Shown: piece after piece, positions 45,489 through 54,443 of the stretch | Position numbering within the stretch: position 1 is the stretch's first letter | Layout: each line of letters opens with the position of its first letter | DNA from: CAVYUC01 sp963816685 | Lineage (GTDB): Bacteria > Bacteroidota > Bacteroidia > Bacteroidales > Prolixibacteraceae | Length of the DNA: 64,000 nucleotides | Direction of reading: 5' to 3' | NCBI GenBank assembly: GCA_963816685.1 | Contig: CAWFMB010000031.1 | Span: 62,001-126,000, forward strand | Notes under the pieces: model-generated | The model's input: only the letters and a program-made list of their open reading frames with translations | Database searches by the model: none | What the model was told of the DNA's origin: nothing | Position numbers and translations under genes: made by a program

Positions 45489-45562
45489 TTTTAAACCATC
45501 CTGTTTTTGTCGTGGATTGAAAAGTGGTGCATCGCAGTTAGTTGTTAAAATACCAGTATGAC

Positions 45563-47296
45563 TTATTGAACAATGAAATTTCCCTTTGTCATCCTGCCCG
45601 AACTATTTTGGACCACATAATAGTATGAGCCACTGTGCCTGATCTTCCCAACTAGCCAAAAGGTTTCGGAATGTATCCATTCGTTAAATACTAACTGTCC
45701 TGTTATGTTCATGATCCGGATGTTGAATTTTTCGTTTCCCGGATTGCTGAACGAAATTTTGGAACCGGTTGTAACCGGGTTTGGATAAACAGTTGAAGTA
45801 AAATCCGGCCGTGCCGTTTCTGATGCTGATGTAGGCAGGACAATAACTTTAAACTGATCTGTGTTACTGCAGCCCAATGCATCGGTTACCAGGCAAGTGT
45901 ATTCAGTGGTAGTATCCGGACTGGCATAAGGTCCGTCTATTTGCGGATTGGATAAACCGGCCTCAGGCGTCCAGCGGTAAGAAAACGGAGGGATACCATT
46001 GACAATATTCCGGGGTTCTATTTTCGCACTGTCGCCCTGATTTATAGTTTTTGTTAACCCCAACAGGTGTTGCCACTGAATAGATGAGATGATAACATCC
46101 ACGCTGTCGCTTCCTGTATTCTCATAGGAATCTGTTACAGTTAATATAAAAGTTACCGTATCATTTATATTTGGGCCACATTCCACAAATGGATTGGCCG
46201 TTGTTGTGTCATTCAGTAATTCTGAACTTATATTGGGAAAATATGACGGAATATCTGGCATTACTTTCCACGTATAAATATAAGGTGGCTGTCCTCCACT
46301 GGCCGAAGGAGAACTACCAAGATGCAGCGTGTCATTGCACATGCATAAGGTTGTGTCCCTGCCGGCATCCACCTGAAAAAGTGGTGAATATTCCCAAAAC
46401 TGCCCCTCCTGTGTTTCACCACCGCCACCAACATATCCTTTGCCGTTGATTGTAAAAGCAAAAGCGCCCGAAGTGTTGTACCCGATACTGTCAATTTGTT
46501 CCCAGTTGTCGGTTGCCGGATTATACCTCCAAAAATCTGAAGCTGTTACTGTCTTATCAAGTATTTCCTCATTTTTTTGCCCCGACCCCACATAAGCGTA
46601 ATTACCTATGATGAAAACCACTGCACCAACACGGGAAGCTCCCGGAAAATCGGCAATACGCGACCACTCATCCGATTCCGGATTATATTCCCAAAATTCT
46701 TGCTGTTTTTGTGTAGATTTTGGAAGCCCTGTTCCTATGTATCCTTTCTCATTAAGGCTGAATCCTACCATATCTATAATTCTCTCTACCGGGCAATTTG
46801 CTTTTTCCGTCCAGGTGTCAGTTTCAGGATCGTATTGATAAAAATTATTACTTGAATCTCCAGGATACAGGTCATTGCCTGCAAACAAATAACCATAACT
46901 ACCTATGGAAAAGCAGGTCATTGAGAATCCATAAATGGAATTATGCTTAGGCATATCTGCTTTTCGTGTCCAAATACCTGTTTCCGGATCATATTCCCAT
47001 AATTGATTGATATTACAGACATAGGCTTTATTATTTATTACAAAGCTTACTGCATCGGCCACTTTACCTTTTGCCGGAATACTATCAATGGATTCCCACA
47101 TATCCGTTTCCGAATCATACTTCCAAAAATCCCTGACATCTTGTTTATCCAGAATACCACCTCCTACGTATCCGTAATTGCCAATAGAGAACCCAGTTGC
47201 AGTGATTCTTGAATCAGGAAAATTTGCTTTTTTCACCCATTGGGAATAGAGGCTAATGGGTAAAGCAATAAATATAATTAATACAATTTTTTTCAT
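45563..47296 (-). CDS. Secreted kelch-repeat protein with T9SS type A tail
   Basis: 577 residues with a signal peptide (about 1-19). Residues 20-310 contain six kelch-type repeats, for example FWKYDSETDMWESID, LWEYDPETGIWTRKADMP, YQYDPETDTWTEKA and FWRYNPATDNWEQID, forming a beta propeller. Two PKD-like segments follow (VDAGRDTTLCMCNDTLHLGS; GIPPFSYRWTPEAGLSNPQI). The tail from STVYPNPVTTGSKISF to TKGNFIVQ is a type A sorting domain. Probably an adhesive or binding surface protein. Confidence 0.88.
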   Translation of the reverse strand: MKKIVLIIFIALPISLYSQWVKKANFPDSRITATGFSIGNYGYVGGGILDKQDVRDFWKYDSETDMWESIDSIPAKGKVADAVSFVINNKAYVCNINQLWEYDPETGIWTRKADMPKHNSIYGFSMTCFSIGSYGYLFAGNDLYPGDSSNNFYQYDPETDTWTEKANCPVERIIDMVGFSLNEKGYIGTGLPKSTQKQQEFWEYNPESDEWSRIADFPGASRVGAVVFIIGNYAYVGSGQKNEEILDKTVTASDFWRYNPATDNWEQIDSIGYNTSGAFAFTINGKGYVGGGGETQEGQFWEYSPLFQVDAGRDTTLCMCNDTLHLGSSPSASGGQPPYIYTWKVMPDIPSYFPNISSELLNDTTTANPFVECGPNINDTVTFILTVTDSYENTGSDSVDVIISSIQWQHLLGLTKTINQGDSAKIEPRNIVNGIPPFSYRWTPEAGLSNPQIDGPYASPDTTTEYTCLVTDALGCSNTDQFKVIVLPTSASETARPDFTSTVYPNPVTTGSKISFSNPGNEKFNIRIMNITGQLVFNEWIHSETFWLVGKIRHSGSYYYVVQNSSGRMTKGNFIVQ

Positions 47297-47305
47297 ACCA
47301 ACATT

Positions 47306-48052
47306 TTAAGGCGTAACATTCAAAACAGAACCAATTGGAACAAGAAACTCTCCATTGATTTGTGTCCAATCGTCAAAAGTGATATTAACATTAACGTTAC
47401 TTCCGATACTCAAATCCGTTAATTGTACCGTACACCCATTTAAACTATGGTCATTACTTATAGTTATATTTTCTAATACCCTATTACAATTACGTTTGTA
47501 ATATATTAATTCAGGTGATTCATCCATAAAAGGACAATCATCCCAATCATGATACATAAGAGGTCCATCTGCCCATTTTGATACAACTTTTCCAGAAGTT
47601 GATTGAGAAATAGCAGAATGATCTGCAATTGAAGGATCATACGATATGACACATGGATGTTCTATATTTGGAATTTCTGTATAGCTTCCATCCTCCCAAT
47701 AGATATGTTCATCTTCATTGCCCGAATCCTTACCTATCCATCTCGAATCAGGTTCATTTAATCCTGAACCTTCATTTGAACTCATATACCAAGCAAATCC
47801 ATGACAATTAAATTTACGTGTAGAACTATAAGATATAGATGGATCACCAGATGAAGGATAAGTATAAATAAACCTTGCATTCGGAAATTTCCCCGCGTTC
47901 AGAGTATCCAAATGATATCTCCATGAATCATTATCTTCAGGCATTATGCAGGCAATAACATTACTATAATTTGGAGTTTTAACATCACTACGGGTCTGAG
48001 ATAAAAGTTTAAATGAAAAAGTAACCAATAGTATTAATAAAATAGTTTTCAT
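47306..48052 (-). CDS. Secreted cysteine-amidase-like protein with beta-coil tail
   Basis: 248 residues with a signal peptide (about 1-18). The order NCHGFAWYMSSNEG, then ADHSAISQSTSGKVVSKWAD and MYHDWDDCPF, recalls papain-like NlpC/P60 or CHAP amidases (Cys in NCHG, His in DHSA), but the match is loose. The C-terminus (CTVQLTDLSIGSNVNVNITF, EFLVPIGSVLNVTP) is a beta-coil tail. First complete gene of unit 6, followed by the kelch gene after 9 bp. Confidence 0.65.
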   Translation of the reverse strand: MKTILLILLVTFSFKLLSQTRSDVKTPNYSNVIACIMPEDNDSWRYHLDTLNAGKFPNARFIYTYPSSGDPSISYSSTRKFNCHGFAWYMSSNEGSGLNEPDSRWIGKDSGNEDEHIYWEDGSYTEIPNIEHPCVISYDPSIADHSAISQSTSGKVVSKWADGPLMYHDWDDCPFMDESPELIYYKRNCNRVLENITISNDHSLNGCTVQLTDLSIGSNVNVNITFDDWTQINGEFLVPIGSVLNVTP

Positions 48053-48061
48053 GATATTATT

Positions 48062-48235
48062 TTATTTTGTTTTTAGCAAATAACTTGTTGTTAAATTATC
48101 TAATATGGGTATTAGATGTACATATTTTAAATTACCTTTCTGTGAAAATTTTAACAAATCACTATACGATTTATTGTCTAACAATTTATAAGTAGTATAT
48201 ACAAGAACACTAAGGAAAGTTAATTTTATTTTCAT
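48062..48235 (-). pseudogene. 57-residue mini-gene starting with an S74 signal peptide
   Basis: The first ~12 codons (MKIKLTFLSVLV) are the S74 signal peptide, in the expected place after R copy 6. They then pass into an unrelated frame (YTTYKLLDNKSYSDLLKFSQ, final TTSYLLKTK). Like the stubs at 36876 and 41038, the S74 gene is lost except for its start. Confidence 0.6.
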
Positions 48236-48611
48236 AATTTTACAATTAGTGGCAGGAAACCGTGAATTTTCTGCCGGTTAAATAAATTTTGTTGATATAA
48301 CCCGGCTTCCCGATACTAAGGAACCCGGGTTGTTTTTTTGTATTTAATAAGAGAATTGATTAATGAGTTCCGAAAACAGAATTTCCATTGTGAGATATTA
48401 ACGCCGCCTGCCAGGAAACAAAACAGGAGGCTACTCTAAAACAAATTTGTTTTCTGGATTTATTGAATGCGGTTTCATAAATTTGATTTTGGGTTATTGT
48501 TGTATAAATCTAAGGTTAATAATTTTAAAAAGGAATGATGATTCGCTGTTTTTTTGAAATTATGCTGATAAGCAGTGGTGTGTATGTTGCAGTTTAAAAC
48601 TATTCTAAAGA
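48236..48611. repeat. R repeat, copy 6 (right end truncated), right edge of the array
   Basis: Same elements as the other copies up to CTATTCTAAAG. No serS fragment follows; about 150 bp further on begins the 3' end of the pectin operon, so this is the right border of the array as visible here. Confidence 0.8.
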
Positions 48612-48762
48612 ACCATTAGTTAATTTTATGGTTAACAGGGAAAATCAGGTTCGTCATCTGTGTGATTTGAACCTGCAAAAAATTTATATTCGCCTGAAGC
48701 AGTATTTAAAATATCCCCTGAATTTTTCAACCGAAGATGGAGCGGATTTTAAAACTGAAATT

Positions 48763-50151
48763 TTATTTCCGCACAAGATAGTTTCCAAATCCTGCCAGGG
48801 CAAGTGTTACCATCAAAAACAAATCCATTCTTACCATTCCGGCAGTTCGTGGTAAAACTCCCGTTTCAGACAATATAAAAACTCCAAGTCCAATTCCCGA
48901 AACAAGAATCATAAACCAGCCCTGTGGTTTCCTTGAAAGAATAGCCAGGATTACAAGCGGGCCCATCATAGCGGTACCGGCAAAGCTTGTACGGGCCAAA
49001 AGTACCAGCTGATCGGAACTTAACAGCGAAAAAACAAGGGCTGCAATGGCGAAGAAAATAATGGACAGCCGGATAGGTGTCAGCGAATCGCTGCCTTTGT
49101 GTCCCAGCAAACCGCGCAATTCATTTCCGAGGGCAAACAGCTGGGAATCGGAAGTTGACATTGCGGCGGCAAACAACCCGATAATAGCTGCCGCGGCTAC
49201 AAATCCGGCCTGGTCGCGCAATAAAACATGGCCTAAAAAATCAGCCACCGAAGCATCGGGATAATTGATTGCGCCATACATGCCGATGATAATTGTAGGG
49301 AAAATTACAAGCATGGCAAAAGTGCCGACAGCCACTGCCATCCGGTGCATTTTTTGAGTGCTTTTCATAATCACCAGACGGGTGGAAAGCTGCGGCTGTG
49401 TTACCGGAATCATTAAAATTGCAAGGAACGAAGCAATCAGAAATTGAGTGTTTAATAATCCTTTTGGTCCGGGAGTACTAAGCAATTTCGGATCAGCAGC
49501 CTCCACTTTGTTAAACATTTCCGTCCAGCCGCCCAGGTGGTTTAAACAGGTAAGGGCAATCACCCAAACCACAACCAGCAGCATGGTTCCCTGCATAAAA
49601 TCGGCATAAATAATGGCTTTTAATCCGCCAAATTCTGAATAAAGCAACATAATTGCAACGATAATCAGCGACCAGCCCCAGGCAGGTAAGGCCGAAGGAA
49701 ATGCCTGCTCCAGAAAAATGGCTACACCCCGGATTTGAATGGCTACATAAGGAACCAGAAATAAAAAAACGGCAAGGAAATAAATGTAGCCTGCCCACTT
49801 GTTTTGGTACCTGCTCTGCAGCAATTCCGACATTCCCTTAAATCCTTTTTTTGCAATCTTTTTTCGCAGGTGATACCCAAACCAGATGATGAGGAATACC
49901 ATGCCTGCATCGGAAAACGCGAGGAATATCCAGGCCCCGATTCCGTGGGTACGCGAGAAATCCGGCATTCCCATCAATGTAAAAGTACTGAAAAGGGTTG
50001 CGGCAAATGTCATGAAACCAAGCACCAGCCCGACATTGGAGCCAGCCATCATGAAATCTTCATTCGATTTATTTTTCCTGCGCGACTGCCAGGAAAGAAA
50101 AAAGAGGATGGCGATATAGATTGTTCCAACTATTATTAACCAATTTAACAT
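48763..50151 (-). CDS. Sodium:solute symporter (SSS family)
   Basis: 462 residues with about 13 hydrophobic helices. Family signs are the N-terminal FMTFAATLFSTFTLMGMPDF, GLKAIIYADFMQG near residue 180 and STSDSQLFALGNELRGLLG near 340. It would import a sugar or acid with sodium across the inner membrane. It is the last gene of the pectin operon and is preceded by a small membrane protein, the usual two-gene arrangement for this subfamily. Substrate is probably a product of rhamnogalacturonan breakdown (inference). Confidence 0.9.
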   Translation of the reverse strand: MLNWLIIVGTIYIAILFFLSWQSRRKNKSNEDFMMAGSNVGLVLGFMTFAATLFSTFTLMGMPDFSRTHGIGAWIFLAFSDAGMVFLIIWFGYHLRKKIAKKGFKGMSELLQSRYQNKWAGYIYFLAVFLFLVPYVAIQIRGVAIFLEQAFPSALPAWGWSLIIVAIMLLYSEFGGLKAIIYADFMQGTMLLVVVWVIALTCLNHLGGWTEMFNKVEAADPKLLSTPGPKGLLNTQFLIASFLAILMIPVTQPQLSTRLVIMKSTQKMHRMAVAVGTFAMLVIFPTIIIGMYGAINYPDASVADFLGHVLLRDQAGFVAAAAIIGLFAAAMSTSDSQLFALGNELRGLLGHKGSDSLTPIRLSIIFFAIAALVFSLLSSDQLVLLARTSFAGTAMMGPLVILAILSRKPQGWFMILVSGIGLGVFILSETGVLPRTAGMVRMDLFLMVTLALAGFGNYLVRK

Positions 50152-50196
50152 TTCTTTTTTTTTGAAAATTAGAATATGGACGGAAAGGAAGCTTTT

Positions 50197-50424
50197 TTAG
50201 TCTTCATCGTTTAAATGAACCCTGCCACCCAAATAAGTTAATACTACTAAAATGATTGTAATTAAAATGCTTGTCCACAATGTGTACGGCATTGAGAAAA
50301 GTTGTGGTTCTGTCTTTCCGGGTTCAATTATTACCGGCGTAAATGTTAACAAAATCAGGAAAACTGCTGTTGCAGCAATAATTCTCCAGTACAACCGGTT
50401 CTTTTTCTTTTTTAGTTCATCCAT
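50197..50424 (-). CDS. Small membrane protein, likely symporter partner
   Basis: 75 residues with two hydrophobic helices (about 12-30 and 45-65), a basic start (MDELKKKKNRLYWR) and an acidic end (LNDED). Small two-helix proteins of the DUF3311/DUF997 kind are often encoded just before SSS symporters and may be their accessory subunits. It lies 45 bp ahead of the symporter gene. Confidence 0.7.
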   Translation of the reverse strand: MDELKKKKNRLYWRIIAATAVFLILLTFTPVIIEPGKTEPQLFSMPYTLWTSILITIILVVLTYLGGRVHLNDED

Positions 50425-50449
50425 ATTTTATTTTTTTGTTCTTACTCTT

Positions 50450-50481
50450 TCTCTCCCCTTTGGGGGAGCCGGAGGGGGCTT
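50450..50481. repeat. GC-rich palindromic intergenic repeat, copy a
   Basis: CTCTCCCCTTTGGGGGAG followed by CCGGAGGGGGCTT. Related copies lie at 51331-51366, 51369-51402, 52544-52581 (inverted), 52647-52677 and 55341-55376, all between or at the ends of genes of the pectin operon. The core is a CCCCTTTGGGG-type dyad plus a GGGAGGGGCTT arm. Confidence 0.75.
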
Positions 50482-50483
50482 CT

Positions 50484-51311
50484 TTATAATCTTTGCACCG
50501 TCATTCCCCCATCCACCATCACCACCTGGCCGGTGGAGTACGGCAGCATTCCGGTGGCCATTGCAGCAGCCACTTTGCCAACATCCACCGGCAACCCCCA
50601 TCGTTTTTGAATGGTCAAACCTTCCTCAAACATACGATCATATTTTTCGGTTACGGCTGAAGTCATATCGGTTTTTATAATTCCGGGTTGAATTTCATAT
50701 ACCGGAATTTCAAACTCTCCCAGCCGGGCTGTCCAAAGCTTAGTCGCCATGGCAATACCTGCCTTCGAGATGCAATATTCACCGCGATTTGTGGAAGCCA
50801 CAGTTGCAGAAACCGATGATACATTGATGATGCAACAGAAGTATTGTGGGTTCTCTTTTTTTTGTTGCACCATTTGATTGGCAAAGAGCTGTGTAAGAAA
50901 ATAAGGCCCTTTCAGATTGGTTTCCATCACTTCGTCGTAAATATCTTCTGTCGCTTCCAGAATGTCTTTACGCTCGCGCGGTGCAATTCCGGCATTATTC
51001 ACCAAAACATTTAAATGGCCGAATTCAGAAATTACTGCATCAAAAATTTTTTGCCTGTCCTCTTTTTTTGAAATGTTACCTTGTGCATAAATTACTTTGT
51101 GGCCAAACATTTTTAGTCCGTCCAGAATGGGTTGAACTGCTTCCTGTTGTCGTACGCCATTTATTGCAAGACTAAATCCTGCTTTTGCCAACTCAAGGGC
51201 AATTCCAAAACCTATACCGCGTGAGCTTCCGGTAATGAGTGCTACTTGAGGCCCCTCTAATCCCGCCAAACGGGACTTTTTCTTTTCCTTATCCTTTGAA
51301 TCTTTAGTCAT
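50484..51311 (-). CDS. SDR family oxidoreductase
   Basis: 275 residues with the classical short-chain dehydrogenase layout: NAD(P)-binding TGSSRGIGFGIA (about 28-39), NNAGIAP, the catalytic Ser in INVSSVSA and the YCISKAG motif (Tyr and Lys). The C-terminus ends in QVVMVDGGMTVQRL as in 3-ketoacyl-ACP-reductase-like SDRs. In this operon it more likely acts on a sugar or sugar acid, together with the Gfo/Idh enzyme upstream. Confidence 0.9.
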   Translation of the reverse strand: MTKDSKDKEKKKSRLAGLEGPQVALITGSSRGIGFGIALELAKAGFSLAINGVRQQEAVQPILDGLKMFGHKVIYAQGNISKKEDRQKIFDAVISEFGHLNVLVNNAGIAPRERKDILEATEDIYDEVMETNLKGPYFLTQLFANQMVQQKKENPQYFCCIINVSSVSATVASTNRGEYCISKAGIAMATKLWTARLGEFEIPVYEIQPGIIKTDMTSAVTEKYDRMFEEGLTIQKRWGLPVDVGKVAAAMATGMLPYSTGQVVMVDGGMTVQRL

Positions 51312-51330
51312 ATCGTTATATTGTTTTCTA

Positions 51331-51402
51331 ACTCCTTCCCCTTTGGGGAAGGTCGGGATGGGGCTTATCTTTCCCCCTTAGGGGGAATAAGAAGGGGGCT
51401 TA
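51331..51402. repeat. GC-rich palindromic repeat, copies b and c in tandem
   Basis: Copy b (TTCCCCTTTGGGGAAGG core) lies between the SDR and Gfo/Idh genes. Copy c (TTCCCCCTTAGGGGGAA core) overlaps the 3' end of the Gfo/Idh gene and encodes its last ~12 residues. Confidence 0.7.
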
Positions 51403-52531
51403 TTTCCACCCACATCTTTTTCGCCCAGCTTTCCAGTCCCTTTTCGGCCAGTTGAACTCCTTTGGCGCCTTCCAGTAAATTCCATTTAAAAGGTTCGTCT
51501 TTTACCACATGTTTCAGGAACAATTCCCATTGCGCTTTAAAAGCATTATCGAAATGTTCCTGCTCGGGAACTTTACTCCAGCCTTCATAAAAATTAATGG
51601 GCTGCGGAATATCCGGGTTCCAGACTGGTTTTGGTGTATTTCCGTAATGTTGTGTCCAGCAATCACGCAAACCCGCCACAGCAGAACCTTTTGTGCCATC
51701 CACATGTAAAGTCAGCAAATCATCGCGGCGCACGCGTGTTACCCACGAGGAATTGAAATGCGCAATTACACCGTCTTCCAATTCAAATGTAGCGTAAGCA
51801 GCATCATCGGCGGTACATTTGTAAGGCTGGCCCTGTTCATCCACACGCTCCGGAATATGGGTAACACCCAGGCAAAACACACCTTTTACGCCTCCAAACA
51901 AATTGTCGAGCACATATCGCCAGTGGCATAACATGTCCACAATAATTCCGCCGTCGTCTTCCTTGCGGTAATTCCAGCTTGGGCGCTGCGCTGCAACTGT
52001 GTGACCTTCAAATACCCAGTACCCAAATTCACCGCGCACCGAAAGAATTTTCCCAAAGAAACCGTTTTCCATCAGCCGTTTCAGTTTTAACAGACCAGGC
52101 AGCCAGAGTTTGTCCTGAACGACGCCATGTTTAACGCCGGCCTTCTCGCACATACGGTATAATTCCATAGCAGTTGCCGTATCGGTAGCTACCGGTTTCT
52201 CGCAATATACATGTTTACCTGCTTTGGCGGCCTGTATCACGGCATCAGCCCTACGACCTGTTGTTTGCGCATCAAAATAAATCTGGTAATTTGGGTCGTT
52301 CATAACTGAATCCAAATCGGTGGTCCACTTTTCCACCCCTGAAAGTTCTGCAAGCTTTTTTAGCTTGATTTCATTGCGTCCTACCAAAACCGGGTCGGGC
52401 ATAATAATTTCGGAAGGACTTACCTGCACACCTCCCTGTTTGATAATTTCAACAATCGAACGCATCAGGTGCTGGTTCGTTCCCATGCGGCCCGTAACGC
52501 CGTTCATGATTATTCCTACTTTGTGTATCAT
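51365..52531 (-). CDS. Gfo/Idh/MocA family oxidoreductase
   Basis: 388 residues from MIHKVGIIMNGVTGRMG at 52531; an upstream frame adds nine residues coded by a palindromic repeat and is unlikely. The Rossmann start is followed by the EKPVATD motif (about residue 110) that marks this family. The C-terminal part forms the usual beta-sheet domain (GGIIVDMLCHWRYVLDN). These enzymes oxidise or reduce sugars with NAD(P). The last residues (ISPLLIPPKGER) are translated from the palindromic repeat. Operon neighbour of PL11 and an SDR. Confidence 0.9.
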   Translation of the reverse strand: MIHKVGIIMNGVTGRMGTNQHLMRSIVEIIKQGGVQVSPSEIIMPDPVLVGRNEIKLKKLAELSGVEKWTTDLDSVMNDPNYQIYFDAQTTGRRADAVIQAAKAGKHVYCEKPVATDTATAMELYRMCEKAGVKHGVVQDKLWLPGLLKLKRLMENGFFGKILSVRGEFGYWVFEGHTVAAQRPSWNYRKEDDGGIIVDMLCHWRYVLDNLFGGVKGVFCLGVTHIPERVDEQGQPYKCTADDAAYATFELEDGVIAHFNSSWVTRVRRDDLLTLHVDGTKGSAVAGLRDCWTQHYGNTPKPVWNPDIPQPINFYEGWSKVPEQEHFDNAFKAQWELFLKHVVKDEPFKWNLLEGAKGVQLAEKGLESWAKKMWVEISPLLIPPKGER

Positions 52532-52543
52532 AATAAAATAGAA

Positions 52544-52677
52544 TAAGCCCCATCCCAACCTTCCCCGAGGGAGAAGGAACCAGGACTGTAACGTTGTAAA
52601 TTTATCATATCGAATATCTTCATTTTTTATTCATTCTTTTGATTTTACCTCCCTTCGGGGAGGTCGGGAGGGGCTTT
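52544..52677. repeat. GC-rich palindromic repeat, copies d and e
   Basis: Copy d (inverted: AAGCCCCATCCCAACC, then CCCCGAGGGAG) at 52544-52581 and copy e (CTCCCTTCGGGGAGG, GGGAGGGGCTT) at 52647-52677 fill most of the gap between the PL11 and Gfo/Idh genes. Being in opposite orientations, they could form one large hairpin in the transcript. Confidence 0.7.
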
Positions 52678-54440
52678 TACTTAAATCCTATTTGTGGCGC
52701 ATTGTAATATCCCATAGTGGCATCGGCCACGGCCATTCGGTACAGATGATTTTGCATGGCACATAATTTCTTTTTATCCGATAAAATATTTGTAGAATAA
52801 ATGCGCAACTCGCCCGGGAGACTAGTCACGATTTCTTCGCGCCAGTCGCCTAAAATATCCGCCACAATTAATACTTTCCCTTCCACTTCCAATTTGGTTT
52901 CACCATTATAATCGAATACCTCGTTTTCATAACATATTTCCTTTAAATCGTCGGCATCCCACCACACTGCTTTAGGAGCCAGTCCCCACAAATTCTGATC
53001 AGAAAGGCGTTTCCCTTCAGCCGTGTAAAGGAAGAATTTATCGCCACCCTTGGCTTCGCCTGCGTAACATTCAATGCCGGGGTATTCGTCCGTAATGTCG
53101 CCAATCATGGCCTGACTATGCACATGAACTGTACTTCCTTCGTATCCCCAGATAATTTCGCCGGTTTTGGCATCGACAAGGCATACCCCGTTTTTGGGTG
53201 AACGGGTTTCAATTCCGTAAAAAATTTCGTAGCCCGGCCGGTCAGGAAGAATATCGGCAATATAACCTGCATCGTTGTGTCCCAATCCGGTATGCCACAT
53301 GGGAATTCCATTATCATCGAGTGCAGATGTTCCAAATACAAGCTCATCTTTTCCGTCTTCATCAATATCCCCGGTCATGATGGCATGTGCCCCTTGTCCT
53401 TTGTACTTTTCGTATTCACCCAGACTTGCCCATTTCCAAATTGGAGCCAGGTTCTTATCCAATGCTTCCGTTTTAATGACCGTGTATGTTCCGCGTTGCA
53501 TGATAAGTGATGGATTAATGCCATCCAGATAGGCAACGGTGAGAAAGTTGCGGCTCCAGTAGTTGTATGATTCAAAACCGTCTTTCGATATCCAATCCTG
53601 TTTTTGTAGAATTTCTCCGGTTTGCGGATTGAGCTTTATCAAATATTCCTTTCCGGTCAGTACATGGCCATCCATTTCTCGCGGATCGCCTTCACCGGCC
53701 TTTGCATATACTTCTGCTTTTCCGTCCTGGTCGATATCAAAAACCATATAAGGCGAATACCATGTGCCTGTTTCAATGGCCCAATCCATATCGTGACGCC
53801 ATAAAAACTCACCTTTTGAGGAATAGGCATCCAGCTTGTAAGATTCAGGACTACGTTTCCAGTATCCCGGCCGGTAATATGGATCGACATTAAAATCGGG
53901 GTGTTGCAACACAAAATCATACGCACCATCGCCGTCCAAATCACCGATGCCAATTCTTTTCAGTGTTACTTCATCTTTTAGTTTGATGGAAATCCATGGC
54001 TGACTCCCGGTACGGGTGAAAATATAGGCTTCACCTGATGTGTCGGATTCTTTTGAGTCGATTACCGTTTTCACCTTATAATGATAACCATGGCCGGGCT
54101 CGGGAGATTCATCGAGGAAATTAGTGGAATTGGCAACCGGTGAATCGTTTATTTTTACATCATCTCCCAATCCGATATCCTGCCTGTAAACATTAAATGC
54201 TACATTTTCCGGATCCTCCTTCAGCAGGCGCCAACTTACAAAAACCGCCCGTTCGCCTCCACACAAAGCAACAACACCACGGTCGATATTTTCCTGAACC
54301 TGTGCAAAGTTGGATGAGGTGCAAAACAGTAAAAACATGATTAACAGGAAATAATTGAATTCTCCTTTTATTCTCCGTTTAGAATGGAGGACCTGTCCGG
54401 ATTCAGGGCTTCTTCTTAAAATAATACTTTTCTTTTTCAT
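52677..54440 (-). CDS. Rhamnogalacturonan lyase (polysaccharide lyase family 11)
   Basis: 587 residues. After an N-terminal basic stretch and a hydrophobic signal (FLLIMFLLFCTSSNFAQ, to about residue 47), a short fibronectin-like domain (WRLLKEDPENVAFNVYRQ) leads into a beta propeller with calcium-binding repeats (IGDLDGDGAYDF, DIDQDGKAEVYAK, GDIDEDGKDELVF). GHNDAGYIADILPDRPGYE and VHVHSQAMIGDI are typical PL11 motifs. It cleaves rhamnogalacturonan I by beta-elimination, giving 4,5-unsaturated oligosaccharides for the GH88-type enzyme of this operon. Confidence 0.92.
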   Translation of the reverse strand: MKKKSIILRRSPESGQVLHSKRRIKGEFNYFLLIMFLLFCTSSNFAQVQENIDRGVVALCGGERAVFVSWRLLKEDPENVAFNVYRQDIGLGDDVKINDSPVANSTNFLDESPEPGHGYHYKVKTVIDSKESDTSGEAYIFTRTGSQPWISIKLKDEVTLKRIGIGDLDGDGAYDFVLQHPDFNVDPYYRPGYWKRSPESYKLDAYSSKGEFLWRHDMDWAIETGTWYSPYMVFDIDQDGKAEVYAKAGEGDPREMDGHVLTGKEYLIKLNPQTGEILQKQDWISKDGFESYNYWSRNFLTVAYLDGINPSLIMQRGTYTVIKTEALDKNLAPIWKWASLGEYEKYKGQGAHAIMTGDIDEDGKDELVFGTSALDDNGIPMWHTGLGHNDAGYIADILPDRPGYEIFYGIETRSPKNGVCLVDAKTGEIIWGYEGSTVHVHSQAMIGDITDEYPGIECYAGEAKGGDKFFLYTAEGKRLSDQNLWGLAPKAVWWDADDLKEICYENEVFDYNGETKLEVEGKVLIVADILGDWREEIVTSLPGELRIYSTNILSDKKKLCAMQNHLYRMAVADATMGYYNAPQIGFK

Positions 54441-54443
54441 TCG

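Noticed and set aside
14260..48611. Diversity-generating retroelement as the cause of variation
   Set aside because: No reverse transcriptase gene or template repeat is seen, and differences between copies are block exchanges and deletions, not A-specific changes.
14260..48611. Integron-type cassette array
   Set aside because: No integrase gene and no attC-like sites between genes; units are long operons bounded by R and serS ends, not single cassettes with one recombination site each.
14260..48611. Transposon or insertion sequence
   Set aside because: No transposase and no terminal inverted repeats with target duplications were found around the repeated blocks.
24264..48611. CRISPR array
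   Set aside because: The repeats are hundreds of bases long, few and unevenly spaced, and contain gene parts.
48628..48855. 75-codon gene at the right edge of the array
   Set aside because: Overlaps the symporter gene on the other strand and resembles no family; a weak hairpin near 48646 is the only feature.
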